NCBI GenBank assembly: GCA_003443635.1
Contig: CP031964.1
Location: 3,070,321 to 3,134,320 of the forward strand
DNA: 64,000 nucleotides
DNA from: Flavobacteriaceae bacterium
Lineage (GTDB): Bacteria > Bacteroidota > Bacteroidia > Flavobacteriales > Flavobacteriaceae
Direction: 5' to 3'
Positions 1-9,353 of this stretch are shown here, piece by piece. The notes below the pieces were generated by a model. The model saw nothing but the letters and a program-made list of their open reading frames with translations. It was not told the origin of the DNA and did not search any database. The position numbers were made by a program, and so were the translations under genes. The stretch's first letter is position 1, and the number at the start of each line of letters is the position of its first letter.

Positions 1-680
1 AAACCGAAGATGAAATTCGTGCAGCTGCTACTAAATTAGGTATAGAGGTTGACGAAACTATGGGTAAAGGAAAGTTGATCGATGAAATTTTTGGTGAAAA
101 ATGTGAAGGTAATTATATACAACCAACTTTTATAATAGATTACCCAAAGGAGATGAGTCCTTTATGTAAAGAACATAGAGAAAACCCTGAATTAACAGAG
201 CGTTTTGAATTAATGGTTTGTGGTAAAGAAATTGCTAATGCTTACTCAGAATTAAATGACCCAATAGATCAACGTGAACGTTTCGAGCATCAATTAAAGT
301 TGGCTGAAAAAGGAGACGACGAAGCTACTGAGTTTATAGATTATGATTTTTTACGTGCTTTAGAATATGGAATGCCGCCTACAGCTGGAATGGGCATTGG
401 TATGGATCGATTAATTATGTTTTTAACTAACAATCCATCTATACAAGAAGTATTGTTTTTCCCACAAATGAAACCTGAACGAAAGCAAGTAGAACTAAAT
501 GATAATGAAAAAGCAATTTTCGACATTTTAAAAACTCAAAAGAATATGAATCTTAATGATTTAAAAGCACAAACTGGATTGAGTAACAAAGGTTGGGATA
601 AAGGTATTAAAGGGCTTACTAAACACGGACTTACTAAAGTTACAAAAACAAACGATTCTTTAATAGTTGAGCTTAAATAA
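1..680 (+). CDS. lysS: Lysyl-tRNA synthetase, 3' part (5' end outside window)
   Basis: This is the C-terminal part of a class II lysyl-tRNA synthetase, which charges tRNA-Lys in the cytoplasm. The reading frame is open from base 3 with no start, so the gene begins before the window. Visible landmarks are the active-site stretch around [14 protein letters not shown] and class II motif 3 (GMGIGMDRL), followed by FFPQMKPE, where many LysS proteins end. About 65 more residues follow and look like a small helical, winged-helix-like extension, which is usual in Flavobacteriia. A strong hairpin terminator follows the stop codon. Confidence 0.96.
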   Translation, partial: TEDEIRAAATKLGIEVDETMGKGKLIDEIFGEKCEGNYIQPTFIIDYPKEMSPLCKEHRENPELTERFELMVCGKEIANAYSELNDPIDQRERFEHQLKLAEKGDDEATEFIDYDFLRALEYGMPPTAGMGIGMDRLIMFLTNNPSIQEVLFFPQMKPERKQVELNDNEKAIFDILKTQKNMNLNDLKAQTGLSNKGWDKGIKGLTKHGLTKVTKTNDSLIVELK

Positions 681-703
681 CTCGAAGGATCATTTTTAAA
701 ATA

Positions 704-744
704 TAAAAAAAAGCATTGTGAAATTTCACAATGCTTTTTTTTAT
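704..744. terminator. Bidirectional Rho-independent terminator after lysS
   Basis: The arms GCATTGTGAAA and TTTCACAATGC pair directly and are flanked by A and T runs, so the hairpin can stop both lysS and the convergent MORN gene. Confidence 0.85.
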
Positions 745-760
745 ATTAATAAATCTATAA

Positions 761-1234
761 TTATTTTTTCTTCTTTTTCGCTCCTATAAAAATATCGTTC
801 TCCCATTTACCTTCTTTAACAAGTTTACCTTCTTTGTCATAAACTTTTCCTTTTCCATGTCTTTTATTATTTTTCCATTTACCATGATGCTTTGTTCCAT
901 CAGAATAATACATTACACCCCAACCATGCCTTTTATTTTCTCTAAAAGATCCTTCATAACGTCTTCCGTCAACCCAAATATATGTGCCTTTTCCAGAGAT
1001 ATCATGTCCAGAAAATGACCCTGAATATTTAGTTTGATCAAACCAAGTAACATTGCCTTGGACTAAATTCCCTCCTAATACTTCAACATCAAAAGCAGCT
1101 CCTTGCTCTATAAACTTAAACCATCCATTAGGGTATTCTGTTCCAGCACTAGGTGGTATTCTTTTTAAATCTTGTGCATTACTAGAAAAACTTATTGTAA
1201 TTAAAAACAATAATGATAGATTAATTATTTTCAT
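761..1234 (-). CDS. Secreted MORN-repeat protein
   Basis: A 157-residue exported protein with a signal peptide (about residues 1-20, ending SSNAQ) and three to four MORN-type repeats between about residues 70 and 150, with cores such as YSGSFSGHDISGKGTY, YEGSFRENKRHGWGVMYY and HHGKWKNNKRHGKGKVY. MORN repeats form elongated beta-hairpin arrays and often act as scaffolds; no enzymatic residues are visible. The C-terminus is a run of lysines. It is monocistronic and convergent with lysS, sharing its terminator. The specific role is unknown. Confidence 0.8.
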   Translation of the reverse strand: MKIINLSLLFLITISFSSNAQDLKRIPPSAGTEYPNGWFKFIEQGAAFDVEVLGGNLVQGNVTWFDQTKYSGSFSGHDISGKGTYIWVDGRRYEGSFRENKRHGWGVMYYSDGTKHHGKWKNNKRHGKGKVYDKEGKLVKEGKWENDIFIGAKKKKK

Positions 1235-1366
1235 TTTTACTTTTCTTTATTTGTTTTAAAATATGTCGTTACAATAATACTTTTACTTACAATAGCATAT
1301 CAAACTTCATCATTAACTAACTATTTTTAATGTACTTTTATAAGATAATTAAATGCAAATCACATT

Positions 1367-2899
1367 ATGACAAAAATCAAACATATTACTCTCTATTTAA
1401 TTTTAGGCTTTATAATGCATAGCTGTCAAAAGCAAAATCTAACAATAGATCTTAATGAGTTAACTATATCTGATATTCATGAAGCTTATAAAAATGGTAA
1501 TTATACAAGTGAGCAATTAACTAATGCATATTTAACTCGTATTACCAAGTACGATGATTCAATTAATGCAATTACTATCATTAATCATAATGCAATAAAA
1601 ATAGCTCAAGCTTTAGACAAAGAATATAAAAAAACAGGAGTATTAAAGCCTCTACATGGAATTCCTTTAATTGTAAAAGACAATTTTAACACCAAAGGAT
1701 TATTAACAACGGGAGGTTCTTTAGCCTTAAAAGATTTTATTCCTAAAGATAACGCTTTTATGATTTCCAAATTAGTTGATGCTGGTGCTATTATTATAGC
1801 TAAATCTAATATGGCTGAATGGGCATTTAGCCCTATGCATAGTGAAAGTTCAACTTTTGGTACAACTCGAAATCCATATAATTTAAATTATGTTCCAGCT
1901 GGGTCTAGTGGTGGAACTGGAGCTTCAATTGCTTCAAATTTTGGAACTATCGGTTTAGGAACTGATACAGGAAACTCTATTAGAGGACCATCTTCTCATA
2001 ATGCTTTAGTGGGGTTTCGATCTACATTAGGGCTTACTAGTAGAAGCGGAATAATACCTCTTTATTTAAGAAATGATGTTGCTGGGCCAATGTGTCGTAC
2101 TGTTGAGGATGCTACTAAAGTTTTAGAAGTCATCGCCGGTTATGATTCTAGTGATCCAGTAACAAAATATTCTAAAGGAAAGATCCCAAAAAATTACACT
2201 CAATTTCTTCAAAAAGATGGGCTAAAAGGATCTAGAATAGGTGTTTTACGAATTTTAAGTAACAACAATCCTGATTCAGAAATTACTACGTTATTTAATA
2301 CAGCTATTAACGATTTACAAAAATTAGGTGCTACTATAGTTGATACTTTAGATATTCCTAATTTCTCAATGTTAAGGCAAAATCAATGGTGTTCTGACTT
2401 TAGAAAAGACATAGAAGCTTATTTAGCTACTTATGTAAAAAATGATACTATAAAAACTCTAGAAGATATAGCTAGAATAGGAAGTAAATCACAATATGCT
2501 ATAGATGGCGTTACAAACTTTTTAGAAAATAGTAGTCATCCAGAACATCCTGAAATTGAATGTACCGATCCTTATAATGATTTAAGACGAATTGCTTATA
2601 GAGAAGCTATTGAACAACAAATGGATTCTTTAAACTTGGATGCAATTATTTATCCATCTTGGAATAATAGGCCTGCAAAGATCTATTTGTTTTCAGAAGA
2701 ATATAAAGGAGATAATAGTCAGGTTATTGCTCCTCATACTGGGCAACCAGCATTTACTGTTCCTATGGGTTTTACTGATGGCAATTTACCTGCTGGACTT
2801 CAGTTTTTAGGGAGAATGTATAGCGAACCAACTCTAATAAAATTAACTTATGCGTATGAACAAGGAACAAAACACAGATCTCCTCCTTCATTGCATTAA
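1367..2899 (+). CDS. Amidase-signature family lipoprotein
   Basis: A 510-residue amidase of the amidase-signature family, which hydrolyses amide bonds with a Ser-Ser-Lys triad. The likely triad is Lys104 (in IVKDN), Ser180 (in AGSSGGTGAS) and Ser204 (in TGNSIRGP); the 24-residue spacing of the two serines matches characterised family members. The N-terminus is a lipoprotein signal ending in a Cys at residue 20, so the enzyme is probably membrane-anchored outside the cytoplasm rather than a GatA subunit. The length is normal for exported amidases. The substrate cannot be told from sequence. It stands alone and ends at a terminator. Confidence 0.9.
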   Translation: MTKIKHITLYLILGFIMHSCQKQNLTIDLNELTISDIHEAYKNGNYTSEQLTNAYLTRITKYDDSINAITIINHNAIKIAQALDKEYKKTGVLKPLHGIPLIVKDNFNTKGLLTTGGSLALKDFIPKDNAFMISKLVDAGAIIIAKSNMAEWAFSPMHSESSTFGTTRNPYNLNYVPAGSSGGTGASIASNFGTIGLGTDTGNSIRGPSSHNALVGFRSTLGLTSRSGIIPLYLRNDVAGPMCRTVEDATKVLEVIAGYDSSDPVTKYSKGKIPKNYTQFLQKDGLKGSRIGVLRILSNNNPDSEITTLFNTAINDLQKLGATIVDTLDIPNFSMLRQNQWCSDFRKDIEAYLATYVKNDTIKTLEDIARIGSKSQYAIDGVTNFLENSSHPEHPEIECTDPYNDLRRIAYREAIEQQMDSLNLDAIIYPSWNNRPAKIYLFSEEYKGDNSQVIAPHTGQPAFTVPMGFTDGNLPAGLQFLGRMYSEPTLIKLTYAYEQGTKHRSPPSLH

Positions 2900-2913
2900 T
2901 GTCGTTATTAATA

Positions 2914-2947
2914 AAAAACCCAGTGATTATATAATCACTGGGTTTTA
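2914..2947. terminator. Bidirectional terminator
   Basis: AAAACCCAGTGATTAT pairs with ATAATCACTGGGTTTT as a near-perfect palindrome between the convergent amidase gene and the repeat-protein gene. Confidence 0.85.
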
Positions 2948-2966
2948 TTTTTCTTTTCTTGAAATT

Positions 2967-3410
2967 TTAAATATGTACATAAGTATTATATTTTTCACAT
3001 TTTTTCACTTTACTATTTAATCTCCCATAATTCATAGGTATTTCTTCTTCAATTTCATAAATAATAATGTCATTTACATCTACACTTTCATCTTCAAAAG
3101 TTTTAAAATTTCCAAATAATTTTTCTTCAATTTCATATTTTTCAACATCAAGGGATGCATATTCCATATTAGGATTTGAATATTGAATGAAATTCAATTC
3201 TTCTTCAATTTCATAAACCACTACATCGCTTACTTTTACTGGTTCTCCTTTAAATCCTTTAAAATTGCCAAATAAAAGTTTTTCTAATTCACGTTTTTCA
3301 GTGTCGAGATCTGTATATTCAATATTGGAAATTGAATATTCGTTGAGATTTGTTTTGTTAGCAATACTCAAAGTAAAGAATATGCTAAATACTAAAGCTA
3401 ATTGATACAT
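2967..3410 (-). CDS. Small exported protein with an internal duplication
   Basis: A 147-residue protein of unknown family with a probable signal peptide (about residues 1-18). Its body is an acidic duplication: two units of about 45-50 residues each run from N-[IM]-E-Y through LFGNFK to YEIEEE, differing at roughly a third of positions. A short basic tail with Cys, Lys and Tyr follows. The duplicated unit suggests a repeated fold or binding surface. It is a single-gene unit convergent with the amidase gene. No function is proposed. Confidence 0.7.
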   Translation of the reverse strand: MYQLALVFSIFFTLSIANKTNLNEYSISNIEYTDLDTEKRELEKLLFGNFKGFKGEPVKVSDVVVYEIEEELNFIQYSNPNMEYASLDVEKYEIEEKLFGNFKTFEDESVDVNDIIIYEIEEEIPMNYGRLNSKVKKCEKYNTYVHI

Positions 3411-3573
3411 AATAATTTTCGTTTTTTGATTTAATTGATTTGATGTTTATATAATAGACTTCTAAATGTCAATACTGTTACAACATTTAGAACTATTTAA
3501 CATAAAATATTTTCTATTAACACTATTTTAAATAGAGATCTAATAGAGTATAAAAGTTATTATGAACAAAGTA

Positions 3574-4530
3574 TTAGTTATTGAAACGCTCAATAAATGC
3601 ACTAAAAGCTTTAATAAATTGTGGTCTAGGTGTCTCCATAAAAGCAGCGTGATCACCACCAGAAATTACAGTCCAGGTTTTATCTGCCGTTTTCAAACGT
3701 GTAAATAGTTTAGTTTGTCGCTCTGTAGGAGCTATTGGATCTAATTCTCCTTGTATAATAAGTACTGGAATTTCAATTTTTAAAGGATCTATTTGTTTAA
3801 AATCGTTCATGTTTCTCCAATCTACACGAATAGGATCTGCTTTTAATGCTGCTTTCACATAAGTATCAATAGCATTCTGACTAATAGTTCCAGGAACAAT
3901 AAAATCACTAGCAGCTGCAGCTACCGTATTAATTGTTTTATCTAAAGATTTATCTATTGGGTCTTCTGGAATATTAGCATCTAAATCCATCCAAAATCCA
4001 AATAAGTTTAGACTAGCAATATGAGAACTTTCTTGTTGTGATGCCAAAAGTGAGACTGTAGACCCCATAGACCAACCAAATAAATGTATTTTTTGATTAT
4101 CATTTTGTTCTGAAACCCATTTTAAAACGTTTAGCACATCTTTAGCTGCTTTATTTGGTGTAAGCCACTCTGTCTCATCTCTTGGAGTGTCTCCATAGCC
4201 TCTCAAATCTACTGCATAAGTAGTATAACCTTCTTCGATCATTCCATCCATAAGTGATAAATTTTCACCTTCCACTTGTAAATCAAAATCTGGAACACTA
4301 CTCCAAGTACGCCCATGTACAAAAAGTATAACCCCTTTAGCATTGTCTATTTTCTTTTCCCAAACAGCCATAGGGTGTTCATCAGATAACACAACATTCT
4401 TTTTAAGTTCTATTTTATTTGAAAAAGGACTAGTATTAATAGTAACTTCTTCTTTTTCATTAGTTTTACAGGATATATTTATTAAAAATAGTATAAAGAA
4501 TAGTAGTTGTGTTCTAAAAAGATATTTCAT
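3574..4530 (-). CDS. Alpha/beta-hydrolase lipoprotein
   Basis: A 318-residue alpha/beta hydrolase with a lipoprotein signal (Cys at residue 21). The oxyanion segment is VHGRTW at about 71-76, the nucleophile elbow is GWSMGS with Ser154, an acid is likely in GELDPIAP, and the catalytic His lies in GGDHAAF near the C-terminus, so the triad is complete. It probably acts as an envelope-anchored esterase, lipase or peptidase-like hydrolase; the substrate is unknown. It is transcribed alone, with a -7 promoter box at 4580-4587. Confidence 0.85.
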   Translation of the reverse strand: MKYLFRTQLLFFILFLINISCKTNEKEEVTINTSPFSNKIELKKNVVLSDEHPMAVWEKKIDNAKGVILFVHGRTWSSVPDFDLQVEGENLSLMDGMIEEGYTTYAVDLRGYGDTPRDETEWLTPNKAAKDVLNVLKWVSEQNDNQKIHLFGWSMGSTVSLLASQQESSHIASLNLFGFWMDLDANIPEDPIDKSLDKTINTVAAAASDFIVPGTISQNAIDTYVKAALKADPIRVDWRNMNDFKQIDPLKIEIPVLIIQGELDPIAPTERQTKLFTRLKTADKTWTVISGGDHAAFMETPRPQFIKAFSAFIERFNN

Positions 4531-4579
4531 AATATTATTTTTATTAATAGTTAGATAAAAACCTTATCGCTTATCTTTT

Positions 4580-4587
4580 CAAAGATA
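4580..4587 (-). promoter_or_regulatory. Candidate -7 box for the hydrolase gene
   Basis: The minus strand reads TATCTTTG, a full match to the Bacteroidota TAnnTTTG element, about 50 bases before the start codon. No clear -33 TTG lies at the usual spacing. Confidence 0.4.
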
Positions 4588-4717
4588 TTAGAAAAACACA
4601 ATACATGATTTACAATAGTAAGTTAATTAGTTAAAATAATATTAAAATACTCTTTTAAAACTCGCTTAAATAGAGGTTATTATTACTTTCGGGCGATAAA
4701 CCAAAAAATCAAGTACA

Positions 4718-7213
4718 TTGAAACATTTTTCCATCAAGATTTTACTATTTGCTTTAGCTTTAATAGTAACATCATGCAACACAGCTCAAAAAGCTGCTAA
4801 AACTAAAGCAACTGCTACTGCTAAGCCAAAACCAAAGGCGCCAAAAAAAGGAGCGATTCAACCTTATGATAAGGTAATTACCAAAGAAGCTAAAAGTGAT
4901 AAAGGGCTTTTTACAGTTCATAAAATAGATGATAAATTCTTTTATGAAATTCCAGATTCTCTTTTTGAAAGAGAAATGTTAATGGTAACTCGTATTGCTA
5001 AAACCGCAAATGGCATTGGATTTGGAGGAGGCAAACAAAATGAGCAAATGTTACGCTGGCAAAAAAGAGATAAAAAAGTATTACTACGTGTAGTATCTAG
5101 CTCTGTTGTAGCTGCAGATTCTCTTCCTGTGCATGAAGCTGTTGTAAATTCTAATTTTGAGCCAATACTATATAGTTTTCCTATTAAAACAATTAGTAAA
5201 GATTCGTTAAATACCGTAATTGATGTTACAGATTTATTTAATAAAGATGTAAAAGCATTAGGATTACCTCAGAGAAGCAGAACTCAATATAGAGTAACGC
5301 GATTAGATGCTGCAAAATCTTTTATAGAAAGTGTAAAGAGTTATCCTGAAAATATAGAAGCTAGACATGTAAAAACTTATGCTGCTGGTAATGCTCCATC
5401 TAATGGAAGTTTAGGAACAATTTCTTTAGAGATTAATAATTCTATGATTTTACTTCCTAAAGTACCAATGAAGCGTCGTAACTTTGATCAACGTGTTGGT
5501 TGGTTTGCTCGAGGGCAGGTAGATTATGGTTTAGATGCTCAAGAAAGTAAAACTGTTCGTTATTTAGATCGTTGGAGATTAGAAGTAAAAGATGAAGACA
5601 TAGCTAAATTCAAACGCGGAGAATTAGTAGAACCTAAAAAACAAATTGTTTATTATATTGATAGAGCAACTCCAAAACAATGGGTGAAATATATAAAACA
5701 AGGTATTGAAGATTGGCAAGTTGCTTTTGAAGCAGCAGGATTTAAAAATGCTATCATTGCAAAAATACCTCCAACTCCTGAAGAAGATCCTGAATGGAGT
5801 GCTGAAGATGCACGTTATTCTGTAGTACGTTATTTAGCATCTCCAATTCCTAATGCTAATGGTCCTCACGTAAGTGATCCACGTTCTGGAGAAATTTTAG
5901 AAAGTGATATTAACTGGTATCACAATGTAATGACATTATTACGTAATTGGTTCTTTGTACAAACAGCAGCTATTAATCCTGATGCTAGAGGGGTTGCTTT
6001 TAAAGATGAAGTCATGGGACGTTTAATACGTTTTGTATCTGCTCACGAAGTAGGGCACACTTTAGGCTTACCTCATAATATGGGTAGTAGTGTTGCTTAT
6101 CCAGTTGAAAAATTACGCGACCCTGAATTTACTAAGAAAAATGGAACGGCTCCATCTATAATGGATTATGCACGTTTTAACTATGTTGCACAACCTGGAG
6201 ATGGAGATGTAGCATTAATGCCTAATATTGGTATTTACGATAAGCATTCTATTAGATGGGGATATCGTCCAATTTTAGATGCTAAAACTGCTGAAGATGA
6301 AAAGAAAACTTTAGATAGTTGGATTTTAGAGCATGCCGGAGATCCTTATTATCGTTTTGGAGCACAACAAGGTGGAGGTGCTGGGATTATAGATCCTACT
6401 TCTCAAACTGAAGATTTAGGAGATGATTCTATGTTAGCAAGCCATTATGGTATTTTAAACCTTAAACGTATTGTTCCAAATTTAATTGAATGGACTGCTG
6501 AAGATGGTAAAAACTATAGTGATTTACAAACTTTATATGGTCAAGTTTTAGGGCAGTATAATAGATATATGGGGCACGTAGCACCAAATATTGGTGGTGT
6601 TATTCAAATCAATAAAACGTTTGATCAAGAAGGAGCTGTATTTACACATGTTGATAAAGCAACACAAAAAAGGGCTATGGATTTCCTTCAAAAAGAATTA
6701 TTTACTACTCCTGAGTGGTTATTAGATAATAATATTTTCAACAAAGTAGAAAGTGCTGGTGTTGTTGATCGTGTAAGAGGATTTCAATCTAGAACTCTTA
6801 ATACACTTCTTGATTTTGGAAGAATGCAACGTATGATTGAAAATGAAACTGTAAATGGTAAAGATGCATATAGCTTCTTAAACATGATGCAAGATTTAAG
6901 AAAAGGTATTTTTAGTGAGTTAGCTAGAGGTCGTTCAATAGATACTTATAGAAGAAACTTACAACGTGTCTATATTGATAGAATGTCGTTTTTAATGACA
7001 GGTAATCAAGCGGTAATTCCAGCAAGGTTCAGAGCATTTGTTAGACGTACTAATGTAAATGTAAACCAGTCTGATATTAGAGCAGTTGTAAGAGCTGAAT
7101 TAAAGACGTTACAACGTTCTGTTAGAAGTGCTATTGGGCGTTCTAATGGATTAACTAGAATACACTTACAAGATGCTTTAGAGCGTATTAATGATATTTT
7201 AGATCCTAAATAG
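4718..7213 (+). CDS. Zinc-dependent metalloprotease, DUF5117/DUF5118 type, lipoprotein
   Basis: An 831-residue exported metalloprotease. Residues 443-453 read HEVGHTLGLPH, the extended HExxHxxGxxH zinc motif of metzincin-like enzymes, with Glu444 as catalytic base. The N-terminal region (about 60-380) and C-terminal region match the layout of the large Bacteroidota lipoprotein metalloproteases annotated with DUF5117/DUF5118 domains. The chosen start is a TTG at 4718 because it gives a complete lipoprotein signal (Cys at residue 20) followed by an Ala/Lys-rich linker. Its likely role is extracellular protein degradation. It is monocistronic and ends at a strong terminator. Confidence 0.88.
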   Translation: MKHFSIKILLFALALIVTSCNTAQKAAKTKATATAKPKPKAPKKGAIQPYDKVITKEAKSDKGLFTVHKIDDKFFYEIPDSLFEREMLMVTRIAKTANGIGFGGGKQNEQMLRWQKRDKKVLLRVVSSSVVAADSLPVHEAVVNSNFEPILYSFPIKTISKDSLNTVIDVTDLFNKDVKALGLPQRSRTQYRVTRLDAAKSFIESVKSYPENIEARHVKTYAAGNAPSNGSLGTISLEINNSMILLPKVPMKRRNFDQRVGWFARGQVDYGLDAQESKTVRYLDRWRLEVKDEDIAKFKRGELVEPKKQIVYYIDRATPKQWVKYIKQGIEDWQVAFEAAGFKNAIIAKIPPTPEEDPEWSAEDARYSVVRYLASPIPNANGPHVSDPRSGEILESDINWYHNVMTLLRNWFFVQTAAINPDARGVAFKDEVMGRLIRFVSAHEVGHTLGLPHNMGSSVAYPVEKLRDPEFTKKNGTAPSIMDYARFNYVAQPGDGDVALMPNIGIYDKHSIRWGYRPILDAKTAEDEKKTLDSWILEHAGDPYYRFGAQQGGGAGIIDPTSQTEDLGDDSMLASHYGILNLKRIVPNLIEWTAEDGKNYSDLQTLYGQVLGQYNRYMGHVAPNIGGVIQINKTFDQEGAVFTHVDKATQKRAMDFLQKELFTTPEWLLDNNIFNKVESAGVVDRVRGFQSRTLNTLLDFGRMQRMIENETVNGKDAYSFLNMMQDLRKGIFSELARGRSIDTYRRNLQRVYIDRMSFLMTGNQAVIPARFRAFVRRTNVNVNQSDIRAVVRAELKTLQRSVRSAIGRSNGLTRIHLQDALERINDILDPK

Positions 7214-7238
7214 TCTAAATAAATTACAACTTATTTTT

Positions 7239-7278
7239 TAAAAGAGCTTCAATTAAATTTTGAAGCTCTTTTTTTTAT
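7239..7278 (+). terminator. Rho-independent terminator
   Basis: AAAGAGCTTCA pairs with TGAAGCTCTTT, followed by a T-run, directly after the metalloprotease gene. Confidence 0.85.
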
Positions 7279-7383
7279 ATGAACTTTAAAAGAAAAACAG
7301 TTAATAACTAGTTAAAGCCTATTTTCAAATTAAACCTTTTTAATTTTCGTTGGTCTTAAAATAGAATCATAAAAAGAAAGTTA

Positions 7384-7848
7384 ATGAAAAAATTAGTATT
7401 TATTGCTCTAGCTTTTATAACATTACAAGTTACTGCTCAAGAGCACAGAAGAGGGCACAGAGATGGGCAAAGAAGAGGTGTACAAAAAGCACGTGCTTTA
7501 CAACAACTATCACCTGAACAAATTGCTGAAGTACAAGCAAAACGAATGACGTTACATTTAGATTTAACAGAAGTACAGCAAAAAGAAATTCAAGAATTAC
7601 TATTACAACAAACTAAAGCCCGAAAAGAAAAAATAGAAGCATTTAAAAAATCTAGAGCTGATAAAAATATCGAACGCCCTTCTAAAGAAAAACGTTTAGA
7701 TTTATTAAATGAACGTTTAGATAATCAGATTGCAATGAAACAAAAAATGAAAAACATTCTAAACGAAGAACAATATCAAAAGTGGCAAAAAAGTAATGGG
7801 TTACGAAAAAGGCATATCGCAAAAACACGTCGCTCAAAAAGGCATTAA
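7384..7848 (+). CDS. Small periplasmic Spy/LTxxQ-like protein
   Basis: A 154-residue protein with a signal peptide (residues 1-18, ending VTAQ). The mature part is very basic and helical, rich in Gln, Lys and Arg, with the segments LDLTEVQQKEI and NILNEEQYQKW, which resemble the paired LTxxQ-type helices of Spy/CpxP-like periplasmic proteins and the DUF4890 group of Bacteroidota. Such proteins are small chaperone-like or metal/stress-related factors; that role is inferred from the family only. It is monocistronic, followed by a terminator. Confidence 0.75.
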   Translation: MKKLVFIALAFITLQVTAQEHRRGHRDGQRRGVQKARALQQLSPEQIAEVQAKRMTLHLDLTEVQQKEIQELLLQQTKARKEKIEAFKKSRADKNIERPSKEKRLDLLNERLDNQIAMKQKMKNILNEEQYQKWQKSNGLRKRHIAKTRRSKRH

Positions 7849-7895
7849 ATTGTGGTTAGTTATAAATAAATTGGTTAGTTATAAGTAGCTTTATT

Positions 7896-7928
7896 AAGAG
7901 TATTGTTAAAATTAACAATACTCTTTTC
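7896..7928. terminator. Terminator hairpin
   Basis: AAGAGTATTGTTAA pairs with TTAACAATACTCTT, followed by Ts, downstream of the Spy-like gene. Confidence 0.85.
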
Positions 7929-8005
7929 TTTTTATAAGATAAATTTTACTACATTAGTAATACCTTATTTAAAAAAATAAAAACTTATTACTAACCAACC
8001 ACTTA

Positions 8006-8041
8006 TAAAAAGGGTATTTAATATATTAATACCCTTTTTGT
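8006..8041 (-). terminator. Terminator hairpin after hemL
   Basis: AAAAAGGGTATTAATAT-type arms pair around a short AT loop just beyond the hemL stop on the minus strand. A T-run is present in both directions. Confidence 0.75.
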
Positions 8042-8044
8042 TTT

Positions 8045-9331
8045 TCACATCGTTTCACATACTAACTTACAGGCAGCAATAGTTTTATCCAAGTCTTTAT
8101 AAGTTAAAGCATCTGTTATAAACCAAGTTTCAAAAGCACTTGGTGCTATATAAATACCTTGCTTAAGCATCCCGTGAAAGAACTTTTTAAATTTATCATT
8201 ATTTCCATTTGTAGAAGTCTCAAAATCTATAACAGCTTCTTTTGCAAAATGTACAGAAACCATTGATCCAACTCTATTTATCGTATATTCGAATTTTAAA
8301 TTTGTTAGCACTTCATCCAAACCATTATGCAAATATTTTGTTTTTGCTTCCAGACGCTCAAACAATGTTTCATCTTCATTTATAAACTTTAACATAGCTA
8401 ACCCTGCAGCCATTGCTAGAGGGTTCCCACTTAATGTTCCAGCTTGATAAACAGGTCCAAGTGGAGCTAAACAATTCATTATTTCATTACGAGCAGCAAA
8501 AGCACCAACTGGCAGACCTCCTCCTATAACTTTACCAAAACAAACAATATCTGCTTTTATATTTAAAAGCTCTTGTGCACCCCCTCTGGCCAAACGAAAC
8601 CCTGTCATTACCTCATCAAAAATTAACAATATCTGATGTTGATCGCAAAGTGCTCTTAAGGCTTCTAAAAATCCTTTTTGAGGAGGAATACATCCCATGT
8701 TTCCTGCAACAGGTTCTATAATAATACATGCAATTTCTTCTGTATTTGCTTTTATAAGTGCTTTTACACTTTCAATATCGTTATAGCGAGCTAAAAGTGT
8801 ATCCTGAGCCGTTCCTTTTGTTACCCCTGGACTATTTGGTGTCCCAAATGTAATAGCACCACTTCCTGCTTGTATCAAAAACGAGTCACTATGTCCATGA
8901 TAACATCCAGCGAATTTTATAATCTTGTCTTTACCTGTAAACCCTCTCGCTAACCTAATTGCGCTCATACAAGCTTCTGTTCCGGAATTCACAAAACGGA
9001 TTTTATCAATATTTGGTACCATTGATACTGCTAATTCTGCAATTTTAGTTTCAATTTCTGTAGGCATTCCAAATGATGTTCCTTTTTTTGCTTTATCTAC
9101 AACTGCATTAACTACTGGTTCAAAAGCATGCCCTAATAACATTGGTCCCCATGAGTTAATATAATCAATAAGTTGATTATTATCTTCATCATATAAATAC
9201 GCTCCTTTAGCTTTTTTTACAAAAATAGGAGTTCCTCCTACAGCTTTAAACGCTCTTACTGGTGAATTTACACCTCCTGGAATTACGCTCTCTGCTTGCG
9301 CAAAAAGTGCGCTACTTCGCTTATAAATCAT
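8045..9331 (-). CDS. hemL: Glutamate-1-semialdehyde 2,1-aminomutase
   Basis: HemL converts glutamate-1-semialdehyde to 5-aminolevulinate in the C5 route of heme biosynthesis, in the cytoplasm, using PLP. The 428-residue length is standard. Diagnostic stretches are [13 protein letters not shown] near the N-terminus, NSGTEA (about 115-120), [10 protein letters not shown] (143-152), [10 protein letters not shown] (237-246) and [13 protein letters not shown], with the Schiff-base lysine at position 267. The glucosaminidase gene lies upstream with a 22-base gap on the same strand, so co-transcription is likely although the functions differ. Confidence 0.97.
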   Translation of the reverse strand: MIYKRSSALFAQAESVIPGGVNSPVRAFKAVGGTPIFVKKAKGAYLYDEDNNQLIDYINSWGPMLLGHAFEPVVNAVVDKAKKGTSFGMPTEIETKIAELAVSMVPNIDKIRFVNSGTEACMSAIRLARGFTGKDKIIKFAGCYHGHSDSFLIQAGSGAITFGTPNSPGVTKGTAQDTLLARYNDIESVKALIKANTEEIACIIIEPVAGNMGCIPPQKGFLEALRALCDQHQILLIFDEVMTGFRLARGGAQELLNIKADIVCFGKVIGGGLPVGAFAARNEIMNCLAPLGPVYQAGTLSGNPLAMAAGLAMLKFINEDETLFERLEAKTKYLHNGLDEVLTNLKFEYTINRVGSMVSVHFAKEAVIDFETSTNGNNDKFKKFFHGMLKQGIYIAPSAFETWFITDALTYKDLDKTIAACKLVCETM

Positions 9332-9353
9332 AAAACTATATCTATCTTATTTT

